Positions 1 through 6,400 of a stretch of DNA of 6,668 bases are shown piece after piece (the first letter of the stretch is position 1; every line of letters starts with the position of its first letter). Under the pieces are notes generated by a model that saw only the letters and a program-made list of their open reading frames with translations, was not told the origin of the DNA and ran no database searches. Made by a program: the position numbers and the translations under genes. Source of the stretch: Planctomycetota bacterium (GTDB taxonomy: Bacteria; Planctomycetota; UBA1135; JALUZX01); NCBI GenBank assembly GCA_027011425.1, contig JALUZX010000657.1, positions 1 to 6,668 of the forward strand. The letters are read 5' to 3'.

Positions 1-397
1 ACTCCACCCTCCCCTCCCTGCGGTCGATACACCAGGAAACGAAATCCACCCACTTGGGCCTTCCCGTGGGCGAATACCCCGTAAAGACCTCCCGGGGATC
101 CCGGGGAGCGGCGTGGGCGCAATGGGGCGAGCCGCACCGGAAACAAAAGACCCTCCCGGGCTGGAGGGCCTCTTCCCTGAAAGCCTGGGACTGAAGGCAT
201 TCCCTCAGCCCCACGAGGAGAGCCTGGGCGGCCGGATCGTCCCGGGCCGCGGAGAGGGAGAACCCCAGGGGGGCGTGCAGGACCTCCTCCCGGGGGAGTT
301 CGAGCCCCTCCACACTGGCGAGGAGCCTGGCAAGACCCCGGGCCCGGCGGACCAGGTCCAGGGCCCTCCTTTGGAGGGCCTCCCGACCGGGCTTCAT
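1..397 (-). CDS. Unrecognised protein with a CxxCx4CxH cluster, 3' end outside window
   Basis: I do not recognise this protein. The frame is open from an ATG at 395-397 to the left edge, giving 132 visible residues without a stop. Residues 1-75 are Arg/Leu-rich and probably helical. Residues 83-95 hold C85, C88, C93 and H95 in a CxxCx4CxH arrangement that could bind a metal such as zinc. After it comes an aromatic stretch with the pieces FTGYSP (105-110) and WVDF (116-119). The gene follows arfB closely. The ATG lies 23 nt past the arfB stop with a GGGAGGG directly against it, which is poor spacing for a ribosome site. An in-frame GTG at 422-424 overlaps the arfB stop as GTGA and would add nine residues, so the start is undecided. 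Either choice suggests translation linked to arfB. Coding status is likely (long open frame, operon position), function unknown. Confidence 0.6.
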   Translation of the reverse strand, partial: MKPGREALQRRALDLVRRARGLARLLASVEGLELPREEVLHAPLGFSLSAARDDPAAQALLVGLRECLQSQAFREEALQPGRVFCFRCGSPHCAHAAPRDPREVFTGYSPTGRPKWVDFVSWCIDRREGRVE

Positions 398-420
398 CCC
401 TCCCGTAGAGGAACCTCGTT

Positions 421-858
421 TCACTCTTCCCGCCACAGGTCTTTCCTCCGGTCCCGTTTCCGTCCGGCCCTGAGTTTCTTTTCGGCAAGGCGCTTTTCCA
501 CCGCTCCTCTTCCCGGCTTTGTGGGGATCCGCCGCCTTTTCTCCTTCAGGGCCCCCTGGAGAAGGAGCTTCAACCTGGCCAGCACTTCCGCCCGGTTCCG
601 TTCGAAAGTCCTGAACATGCCGCAACGCAATACCAGGAGCCCCTTCTTGGTGAAGCGTCCCTTCATCTTCTCCAGGATCCTGGACCGAACGTCCTCGGGA
701 AGGCCCGCGGCCCGGGCGGGATCGTAGACGAGCACCGCCGTGGTGGCCACCTTGTTCACGTTCTGGCCGCCGGGCCCCGTGGAGCGGATTCCCTTGATCT
801 GGACGTCCCCGGGGAGGATCCAGACGCCGGGCGCCACCTTGACCGCTTCACGAACCAT
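421..858 (-). CDS. arfB: ArfB-type peptidyl-tRNA hydrolase (ribosome rescue)
   Basis: This is a class I release-factor-like protein of 145 residues, close to the roughly 140 usual for ArfB (YaeJ). ArfB enters stalled ribosomes without needing a stop codon and hydrolyses the peptidyl-tRNA ester. Residues 25-36 carry the signature RSTGPGGQNVNK, with the catalytic GGQ at 30-32. The C-terminal third is strongly basic: it has RRRIPTKPGRG at about 108-118 and a Lys/Arg-rich tail ending in RDRRKDLWREE. That matches the ArfB tail, which lies in the empty mRNA channel, and the codon-recognition domain of true release factors is absent. The ATG at 856-858 is chosen because AGGAGG lies 7 nt upstream (866-871) and the protein then begins at the family's usual place. 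An in-frame ATG at 916-918 would add an unrelated 20-residue extension. The gene follows the phosphatase after 102 nt. Confidence 0.93.
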   Translation of the reverse strand: MVREAVKVAPGVWILPGDVQIKGIRSTGPGGQNVNKVATTAVLVYDPARAAGLPEDVRSRILEKMKGRFTKKGLLVLRCGMFRTFERNRAEVLARLKLLLQGALKEKRRRIPTKPGRGAVEKRLAEKKLRAGRKRDRRKDLWREE

Positions 859-863
859 GCCAT

Positions 864-903
864 TTCCTCCTGGAAGGGAAGACGAGAGAGATTGAAGGAG
901 GAA
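864..903 (-). promoter_or_regulatory. arfB ribosome binding site with a complementary upstream octamer
   Basis: In the RNA sense the arfB ribosome site reads AGGAGGAA (871 to 864), 7 nt ahead of the ATG when counted from AGGAGG. An octamer UUCCUCCU at 903 to 896 is its perfect complement, and the 24-nt stretch between could form the loop. The 8-bp stem would cover the whole ribosome site. It sits in a pyrimidine-rich leader (about 918 to 870), so complementarity to a purine-rich ribosome site is easier to obtain by chance. The ribosome site itself is clear; a regulatory hairpin is inference. Confidence 0.5.
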
Positions 904-927
904 GAGGGAAAGAGGCAACCCCCCTTC

Positions 928-944
928 CCGCCCCCCGGGGGCGG
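928..944 (-). terminator. GC-only hairpin between phosphatase and arfB (terminator-like, no U tract)
   Basis: A 7-bp stem made only of G and C (928-934 pairing with 938-944, 3-nt loop) begins 16 nt after the phosphatase stop codon. In the direction of transcription it is followed by a G-rich stretch and not by a run of T, so it does not meet the usual rule for an intrinsic terminator. It may weaken read-through, protect an mRNA 3' end, or simply reflect base composition. Confidence 0.3.
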
Positions 945-960
945 CATGGAACAGGAAGGA

Positions 961-1584
961 TCACCCGATCCGTCCCGAATCCTCCAGGATCCACCCCTCC
1001 GGCTCCTTCCTGAGGATGGAAAGGGAGCCCAGGGGAGGGTTGAAGGCCCGCACCTCGGGCCGGTCCTTTCCCAGCAAGGTCCAGAGAATCCGGCGCAGCA
1101 CCCCCTTGTGGGCCACGACGACCAGGTCCTTCCCCGGGAATTCCCCCTCCATCTCCCGGACCGCCCGGGCGACCCGTTCCCCGAAATCTGCGAGGTTTTC
1201 GCCCCCAGGAAAAGAGTCGTATTTCTTTCCGCTCTTCCAGATCCCGGCGAACTCCGGAAAGGCCTCCTCGATCTCCCGGCGGGTCATGCCTTCACAATCC
1301 CCGAAATCCAGTTCACGCAACTCCTCCTTGACCACGAGGGGAACACTCCAACCCAAGGCCTGGGCCAGGTAGAGGGCGGAATCCCTGGCACGGGAAAGGG
1401 GGGAATGAACCACCGCAGCGGGGAGGACCCCCTGGAAGAAAGGAGCCAAGGCCTGGACCTGAACCTTCCCCTGGAGGGAGAGGGCCACGTCCCCGCTTCC
1501 ATGAAATCGGTTGTCCGAATCCCCCACGGTGGCCCCGTGGCGCACCAGGAACCAGCGGCATCCCTCCACGGACGGACCCTTCAC
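961..1584 (-). CDS. Histidine phosphatase family protein (phosphoglycerate-mutase-like)
   Basis: This is a 207-residue member of the histidine phosphatase superfamily, branch 1, which removes phosphate through a phosphohistidine intermediate. The catalytic RHG is at residues 15-17 (H16). The SPLSRA phosphate-pocket motif is at 61-66 (R65), the acidic residue lies in LRELDFG (E91), and the second histidine is H159 in VVVAHKG. FPGGEN at 125-130 corresponds to the P-x-GES-like segment of CobC/GpmB-type members. No signal peptide is visible, so it is probably cytoplasmic. The substrate cannot be read from the sequence: alpha-ribazole phosphate, phosphoglycerate and sugar phosphates are all handled by relatives, and no cobalamin genes are nearby. 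The start is a GTG at 1582-1584, supported by GGGAGG 8 nt upstream (1593-1598). The gene lies 34 nt after the coiled-coil gene, fitting one operon. Confidence 0.9.
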   Translation of the reverse strand: MKGPSVEGCRWFLVRHGATVGDSDNRFHGSGDVALSLQGKVQVQALAPFFQGVLPAAVVHSPLSRARDSALYLAQALGWSVPLVVKEELRELDFGDCEGMTRREIEEAFPEFAGIWKSGKKYDSFPGGENLADFGERVARAVREMEGEFPGKDLVVVAHKGVLRRILWTLLGKDRPEVRAFNPPLGSLSILRKEPEGWILEDSGRIG

Positions 1585-1592
1585 CCGTGCAT

Positions 1593-1598
1593 CCTCCC
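1593..1598 (-). promoter_or_regulatory. Ribosome binding site fixing the GTG start of the phosphatase
   Basis: GGGAGG in the RNA sense stands 8 nt ahead of the GTG at 1582-1584. A nearer ATG (1590-1592) is out of frame and stops after three codons, so the GTG is the credible start. Confidence 0.6.
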
Positions 1599-1618
1599 GG
1601 GGAGCCCCGGGCCGGACT

Positions 1619-2464
1619 CTACCGCCCCAACCCGGAAAGCATCCCCACCAGGATCCCCGCCATGACGAGGAAGGTGAGGACGAGGAAGAAGAGGATGGCC
1701 TTGTTCTGCTTCCGTGTGGAGGAGAGGAACTCCCCCAGGGCCTTGGAATGGGTCTCCTGGGCCTTCTGGAAGACCTGGAGGGTCTCCTTCTGGCTCTTTT
1801 CGAAGGTCTGGACCGACTGGGCGTGGGCCTTTTCGAAGGTCTGGGCCGCTTCTGTCATGGCCCGGGAGTTGTCCTGGCTCAAAGAAGAGATGGAAGCATT
1901 GATTCGTTCCATCGTTTCCCTGAACCGGCCCAGGGTCTGGTCCCTTCTTGCTTCGGCGTTCTGCTGGGCCTCCAGGATCTTCTGGATCCCTCCAAGCAAC
2001 TCAGGGATCTGGCTGAAGCGCTCCAGGAGCTGGGTCGTCCGCCCGTGCTGGGCTTCCATCTGCTTGGAGATCTTCTCCAGGAACTGGATCTGGGCCTGGG
2101 CCGCCTCGGGAAGATCCTTGAAGGTGTCCAGGAGTTTTCCCGTCTTCTCCCCCTGGGCCTCCATCCGGCCCTGGATGCCCTTGAGCAGGTCCGAGAGGTC
2201 CTGGAGGCCCCGGACTACGGCCTTCTGGGCGTCCTCCTTCCGGACGGGCTTGACATCCATCTTCCTGGCCGGCTCGGAAAGGGGTTCGCTGCGGGGGGCC
2301 AGGACATCCTTGACCTGGGCCCGGGAGCCCTTTCCGTTTCCCCCTCCCGGCGCCTTTCCGGCGGAACCGGCGGGAGTCGCGCCCCTCCGGACGGGGGCCG
2401 CCGGGTCTTTCGCGGTCTTCTTGCGGGTGAAAATCTTTCCTAGCAGGGATGATTTGCGAACCAT
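1619..2464 (-). CDS. Coiled-coil protein with C-terminal membrane anchor, function unknown
   Basis: A 281-residue protein that I cannot assign to a named family. Residues 1-80 are basic and rich in Ala, Pro, Gly and Lys, probably disordered. Residues 81-250 are almost entirely predicted helix. Here MEAQ at 101-104 and 136-139, and LEAQ at 164-167, begin related units 35 and 28 residues apart (multiples of seven). Residues 207-239 form three 11-residue units with Phe at 210, 221 and 232, a hendecad coiled coil. Residues about 256-276 form one hydrophobic helix followed by a five-residue tail, so the protein is probably tail-anchored with its bulk in the cytoplasm. Segments such as KALGEFLSST just before the anchor recall stalk regions. 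The ATG at 2462-2464 is chosen because the frame upstream, although open to about 2863, is low-complexity and non-protein-like. The ribosome site there (AAGGG, 8 nt away) is weak. The phosphatase gene follows after 34 nt. Confidence 0.8.
   Translation of the reverse strand: MVRKSSLLGKIFTRKKTAKDPAAPVRRGATPAGSAGKAPGGGNGKGSRAQVKDVLAPRSEPLSEPARKMDVKPVRKEDAQKAVVRGLQDLSDLLKGIQGRMEAQGEKTGKLLDTFKDLPEAAQAQIQFLEKISKQMEAQHGRTTQLLERFSQIPELLGGIQKILEAQQNAEARRDQTLGRFRETMERINASISSLSQDNSRAMTEAAQTFEKAHAQSVQTFEKSQKETLQVFQKAQETHSKALGEFLSSTRKQNKAILFFLVLTFLVMAGILVGMLSGLGR
1763..1844 (-). repeat. 33-bp tandem repeat encoding hendecads
   Basis: Three 16-nt blocks beginning at 1763, 1796 and 1829 lie exactly 33 bp apart. 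The second and third are identical (16 of 16), and the first differs at four positions. They encode the 11-residue units around F210, F221 and F232 of the coiled-coil protein. The DNA identity suggests fairly recent unit duplication within the coding region. Confidence 0.75.
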
Positions 2465-2525
2465 GACTTGCGCCCTTTCGTCTTTCCGGCAGGGTGGAGT
2501 GCCGGAGTCCCTCCAGATGTCATCA

Positions 2526-2584
2526 GCGCCGCACCTGCCGCCCAGAGAAGGCACCAGGAAAAGGGCGCCGCACGAACCGCCCAG
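2526..2584. repeat. Spaced direct repeat, two 20-nt copies
   Basis: The copies at 2526-2545 and 2565-2584 match at 17 of 20 positions. Each has an identical 9-nt left arm (GCGCCGCAC) and 8-nt right arm (CCGCCCAG), and only the three central bases differ. Their starts are 39 bp apart. They lie between the promoter-like island and the coiled-coil start. They could be a regulator's binding site pair or leftover duplication; nothing in the sequence decides this. Confidence 0.5.
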
Positions 2585-2609
2585 GGGAACGGTGCATTCC
2601 CAGGTCGAA

Positions 2610-2638
2610 AAACTACACGAGGAGTTGTGGTTCTTCAA
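2610..2638 (-). promoter_or_regulatory. Possible sigma-70-like promoter for the coiled-coil/phosphatase/arfB block
   Basis: In the minus-strand sense TTGAAG (2638-2633) is followed after exactly 17 nt by TAGTTT (2615-2610). This matches the TTGACA/TATAAT consensus at four and three positions. It sits in the AT-richer island of the only long gap, about 150 nt ahead of the coiled-coil start. The match is weak and high-GC organisms often depart from the consensus. Confidence 0.25.
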
Positions 2639-2712
2639 GGGAAAGGCCACAAAAATTAGGCCTCCCGCAGAATCCGCGCCCCCCGAAGAAATGGAGGGAG
2701 GATGGCCGCCTT

Positions 2713-3480
2713 TCAGGACAAGGCATGGGTGTCCGCCCCGCTTCCCCGGCCCATAGATGCTGCGGAAGCACCTCCAGGAGGGGAACCTAGGAGTCGGCGC
2801 TCCTTCAGGTGGGCCTTCAGGTCCAGGAGGGTCTTGAAGAGCACCAGGAGGACCAGGATCCAAAGGGGGGAACCCATGAAAACGGCGAGGATGCCTCCGC
2901 CCAGAATGGCCAGGTGGAGCGCGACCACCCTCCCGTAGGGCCGCACCATCAGGTCCTTCGCCCGGGCGGCCTTGTATTCCCCTTTGAGGATATAATCGGA
3001 GACGAAGGAGAACATGTGGCTCGCCGCCAGGACCGCCAGGGCGGCGCCGAACCCGCCCTCCCTGAGCCGGGAGAGAACGATGTAGGGGAGGTCCATGGGA
3101 TTGAACCCGGCCCCGCTTCCACCGCGGAGGGGCGAGTCCGGGCCGCAGAGTGCCAGGACGAAGACGCCGTGAACGAAAGTGAAGAGGCCGTAATGGACGG
3201 CGAAGAAAGGGATCAGGAAGAAGCGGCCGTATCGCTCCGCCCTGCTCCCCCCCTCCGCCAGGGCCAGGCGGAAGATGTGGATCACGCCGATCACCACGTT
3301 CTCCATCCAGAAGAGGAGGAGAAGGGAGAAGGCGTCCCAGTCCCAGAAGAGGACCCCAGCCAGGGGAAGGATGTTGGAGAAGATCAGGGACCAGGCAGAG
3401 GGAGGAAGGCGTCCCCTTCCGGCCCCGCCCCGCCGGGGAACTCGGCCCCCCGGAAGAAGCCTGGATTCCAGGCCGTTCAT
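2713..3480 (-). CDS. DUF6498-type polytopic membrane protein
   Basis: A 255-residue integral membrane protein with about six hydrophobic segments (roughly 30-46, 50-72, 87-112, 143-163, 184-202 and 204-220). From memory it fits the DUF6498 family, which has no known function: an early ILPLAGVLFWDWDAF segment (37-51), then FWMEN at 57-61 in the second helix, and HYGLFTFVHG at 96-105 with two histidines. The first 28 residues are rich in Arg and Gly, and the last 30 form a polar tail. The ATG (3478-3480) overlaps the stop of the fucosidase gene as ATGA. No ribosome site is visible at the usual distance, so translation is probably coupled to the fucosidase. This coupling is the only functional clue; a transport or envelope role beside glycan degradation is inference. 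The DUF6498 assignment rests on motif recall, not on a search. Confidence 0.8.
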   Translation of the reverse strand: MNGLESRLLPGGRVPRRGGAGRGRLPPSAWSLIFSNILPLAGVLFWDWDAFSLLLLFWMENVVIGVIHIFRLALAEGGSRAERYGRFFLIPFFAVHYGLFTFVHGVFVLALCGPDSPLRGGSGAGFNPMDLPYIVLSRLREGGFGAALAVLAASHMFSFVSDYILKGEYKAARAKDLMVRPYGRVVALHLAILGGGILAVFMGSPLWILVLLVLFKTLLDLKAHLKERRLLGSPPGGASAASMGRGSGADTHALS

Positions 3481-6400
3481 CTATGAACCGGAACCAGGCG
3501 CACTTCCCTGAGGTTCAGGGCGTGCCAGCCCTTCTTCACGGGCTTCACGGCGAGCTTATAGAACCCGCCCTTGCCGAAGGCGGCGGTTCCCGCCTTCCCC
3601 CAGCGGTATTTGTCGTAGCTCCCCGTCACGGGAGGATCCAGGCGGAATCTCTTCCCCCCGACCTCGATCCGAAGCCGGTTCCCCTTGGATGGATTCCCCG
3701 CAAGGACCTCGATCCGCCACGTTCCAGGCCCCGGCACATGGAACCGCCACTCCACCCAGGACCGGGGATCCGTCCAAAACCCGATATTGTCCTTCACCCC
3801 TCCCTTCTCGTAACGGGCCCCGCTTCCTCCCCCCGGGTTGTGGATCTTCGCGTCCGCCGCCCGGAGATGGATCTTCCCGTCCTTCCCCGGCTCGGCGAAG
3901 AAGGGCACCGCCTCGGGATCCCCCCGGACGTCCATGACCACCACCGAGCAGACCGGGTCGGGAAGGGAGCCTTTGAACTTCACGGCCAGGCCCGCCGGGG
4001 AGGGCTCCACCCGGAAGCTCCGCGCCGGGTCGGAAAGGAGGCGGCAGGAAAGGACCTTGTTGGCCAGGGGAACCCGGAGGACCGAGTCTTCGGGAAGCTG
4101 GAAGACGTGGAGGTAGAGCCGGGTCTTTCCTCCAGGCAGGGCCTTCCTGGTGATCCGCCCCCACGAGGGCCGCCTGCAGGGGCTGGCCTGGGTGGCGTAG
4201 ATCGCCTCGCCGTTGACCTTCATCCACCGGCCGATCCCCTTGAGCCTCTCGATGATGGGGGCGGGAAAGGTCCCGTCCGGCTTGGGACCCACGTTGAGCA
4301 GGTAGTTCCCCCCCTTGGAGGCGATGTCCACCAGGTTGCGGATCAGGGTTTTCTTGCTCTTCCAGTCATGGTCCCAGGACTTGTAGCCCCAGGTCCGGTT
4401 CATGGTCATGCAGGTCTCCCAGTCCAGGCCGGGAAGTCCCGTGGCGGGAATCCTCTGCTCGGGAGTGCTGAAGTCCCCCTTGTATCCCCCGCCGAGCCGG
4501 TTGTTGTAGATGATCCCCGGCTGGAGGCGGAGCAGGGGGAGGAGCCGGTCCGCCCGCTCCCGGGTCATGTTGTAGGGCGTGTCCCACCAGAGGATGGCGA
4601 CGGGCCCGTAGTTGCTGAGGATCTCCCGCACCTGGGGGACGGCCACCTTGTCGATGTATTCGTCCATCGACCCCTTCTGGGCCGGGTCCCAGAGCCGGTC
4701 CCCGGCCCTTGCTCCGCCGGGATGGTTCCAGTCCTGGGCCTGGGAGTAGTAGAACCCCAGCTTGATCCCGTATTTCCGGCAGGCCGCCGCCAGGGGTTTC
4801 AGGAGGTCCTTGTGGTAGGGCGTGGCGTCCACCATGTCCCAGTCGGTGACTTTGGAATCGAAAAGGGCGAAGCCGTCGTGGTGCTTGGAGGTGATCACCA
4901 TGTATTTCATGCCCGCTTCCCTGGCCATGCGCGCCCAGGCGTCCGGGTCGTAGCGGACGGGGTTGAAATCCTTGGCGTAGGCCTTGTATTCCTTCACGGG
5001 AATCCGGGCCTTGTACATGATCCATTCCCCGATCCCGGGGATCTTCTTCCCCTTGTATACGCCTCCCAGGACGGAATAGACCCCCCAGTGGATGAACATC
5101 CCGAACCTGGCCTCCCGCCACCATTTCATCCGGGCGTCTCTCTGGGCCTTGGTCTCCCCGTGGTAAGGATCGGGGTAGAGGATCCGGGGCGCCCCCTCCA
5201 GGTCCAGGGCGACCACGGTGTCGATCTCCGAGGGAAGTTTCGCGGGGAGGGCGATGTCCGTGGTGTAGTCTCCCTTCTCCACGGGAAGGGACCGGGCCCG
5301 GTCCGCCAGGAGGAAGGCCCGGTCGATCTTGTTGGCGAAGCCCGGAAGGTGGACCCGGCCCGTGCCGGGCCTCCCGAAAACGTGCAGGTAGAGCCGGGTC
5401 TTTCCCCCGGGAAGGGACTTCACAGTGCAGCGCCCCCAGGGGGTCTCGTCCAAAACGCTCGCCTTGGTCCCGTAGATGGACTCGCCGTTCACGTCCATCC
5501 AGCGCCCGATTCCCTCGAGCCTTTCCACGCATTCCGGCGGGAAGGCGCCGTCCGCCCTGGGTCCCACGTTGAGCAGGAAGTTCCCCCCCTTGGAGGCAAT
5601 GTCCGCCAGTTTCCGGACCAGCTCCTTCACGCTCTTGAAGTCCTTGTCGTGCTTGTTGTATCCCCAGTGGCGGTTCATGGTCATGCATGTCTCCCAGTCC
5701 ACGCCGGGAAGGCCCTTGGCCGGGATCCTTTGTTCCGGAGTTCCGAAATCACCCAGGTATTCCCCCGCCTTGGTCATTCCGATCATCCCCTTGCGGCCCT
5801 TGTCGACCCGGTTGTTGACGATGATGTCCGGGTCCAGGCTCCGGACGTAGCGGTAGAGATCCACGCCCCGCTCGTGGGTCCAGGTGGACTCCCACTCCCC
5901 GTCGAACCAGAGGACGGCCGGGTGGTAGTTGTGGATCAGCTCGGCCAACTGGTTCTTCATGTACCGGACATACCGGTCCATATCCGCCCCGCCGGCGGGG
6001 CGGTCCTTCTTCTCCCAGCCCCGCCTGGGCAGGTAGTCGGGGTGGTGCCAGTCCATGATGGAGTAGTAGAGCCCGAACTTGATCCCCTCGGCGCGGCAGG
6101 CGGCGGCGAGTTCCCCCAGGATATCCCGCTTGAAGGGCGTGGACTCGATGTCCCAGTCGGTGTACCTGCTCGGCCAGTTGCAGAAGCCGTCGTGGTGCTT
6201 GGAGGTGATGACGATGTATTTCATGCCCGCCCGCTTGGCCAGCCGCACCCAGCGGCGGGCGTCGAACTTCGTCGGGTTGAACTTCTCCAGGAACTTCTCG
6301 TATTCTTTTAGAGGTATACGAGCCGTAGTCCGGATCCATTCCGCGTGGTTCTTCGACCCCTTCCACTCGCCGGCAGGCACGGCGTAGAGGCCCCAGTGGA

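Larger units (their letters stand above)
2465..2712. other. Non-coding gap between DUF6498 gene and coiled-coil gene
   Basis: These 248 nt hold no gene I can support. The minus-strand frame joined to the coiled-coil gene is open here, but its translation is rich in Gly, Pro, Cys and Ser without domain character. Positions about 2605-2660 are clearly richer in A and T than the surroundings. They include the inverted repeat AGGCC/GGCCT (2644-2648 and 2659-2663) around an A-rich loop. This could belong to a weak terminator for the upstream pair or to a promoter for the downstream genes. The gap is the longest in the window and the natural boundary between the two gene blocks. Confidence 0.6.

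Noticed and set aside
859..918. Hydrophobic 20-residue N-terminal extension of ArfB that resembles a signal peptide
   Set aside because: It arises from translating the pyrimidine-rich leader. ArfB acts on ribosomes in the cytoplasm, and the strong ribosome site points to the ATG at 858.
1511..2756. Long plus-strand open frames (310 and 389 residues) opposite the coiled-coil gene
   Set aside because: Their composition (runs of Leu, Gly and Asp, or Trp and Ser) is the complement of a coiled-coil coding sequence with biased codons. There is no credible ribosome site or domain.
2465..2863. N-terminal extension of the coiled-coil protein to a start near 2863
   Set aside because: It would overlap the DUF6498 gene by about 150 nt and adds only low-complexity sequence. 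The ATG at 2464 begins a natural basic N-terminus.
3459..3473. Perfect 7-bp inverted repeat GCCTGGA/TCCAGGC near the start of the DUF6498 gene
   Set aside because: It has a one-base centre and cannot form a normal RNA hairpin without opening the stem. It lies inside coding sequence and was not found elsewhere in the window.
3483..6311. 942-residue open frame on the plus strand opposite the fucosidase gene
   Set aside because: It is the antisense shadow of a real GC-rich gene. Its translation is dominated by Gly, Pro, Val and Asp, has no domain, and mirrors both GH29 units as paired repeats. The minus-strand product is unmistakable.
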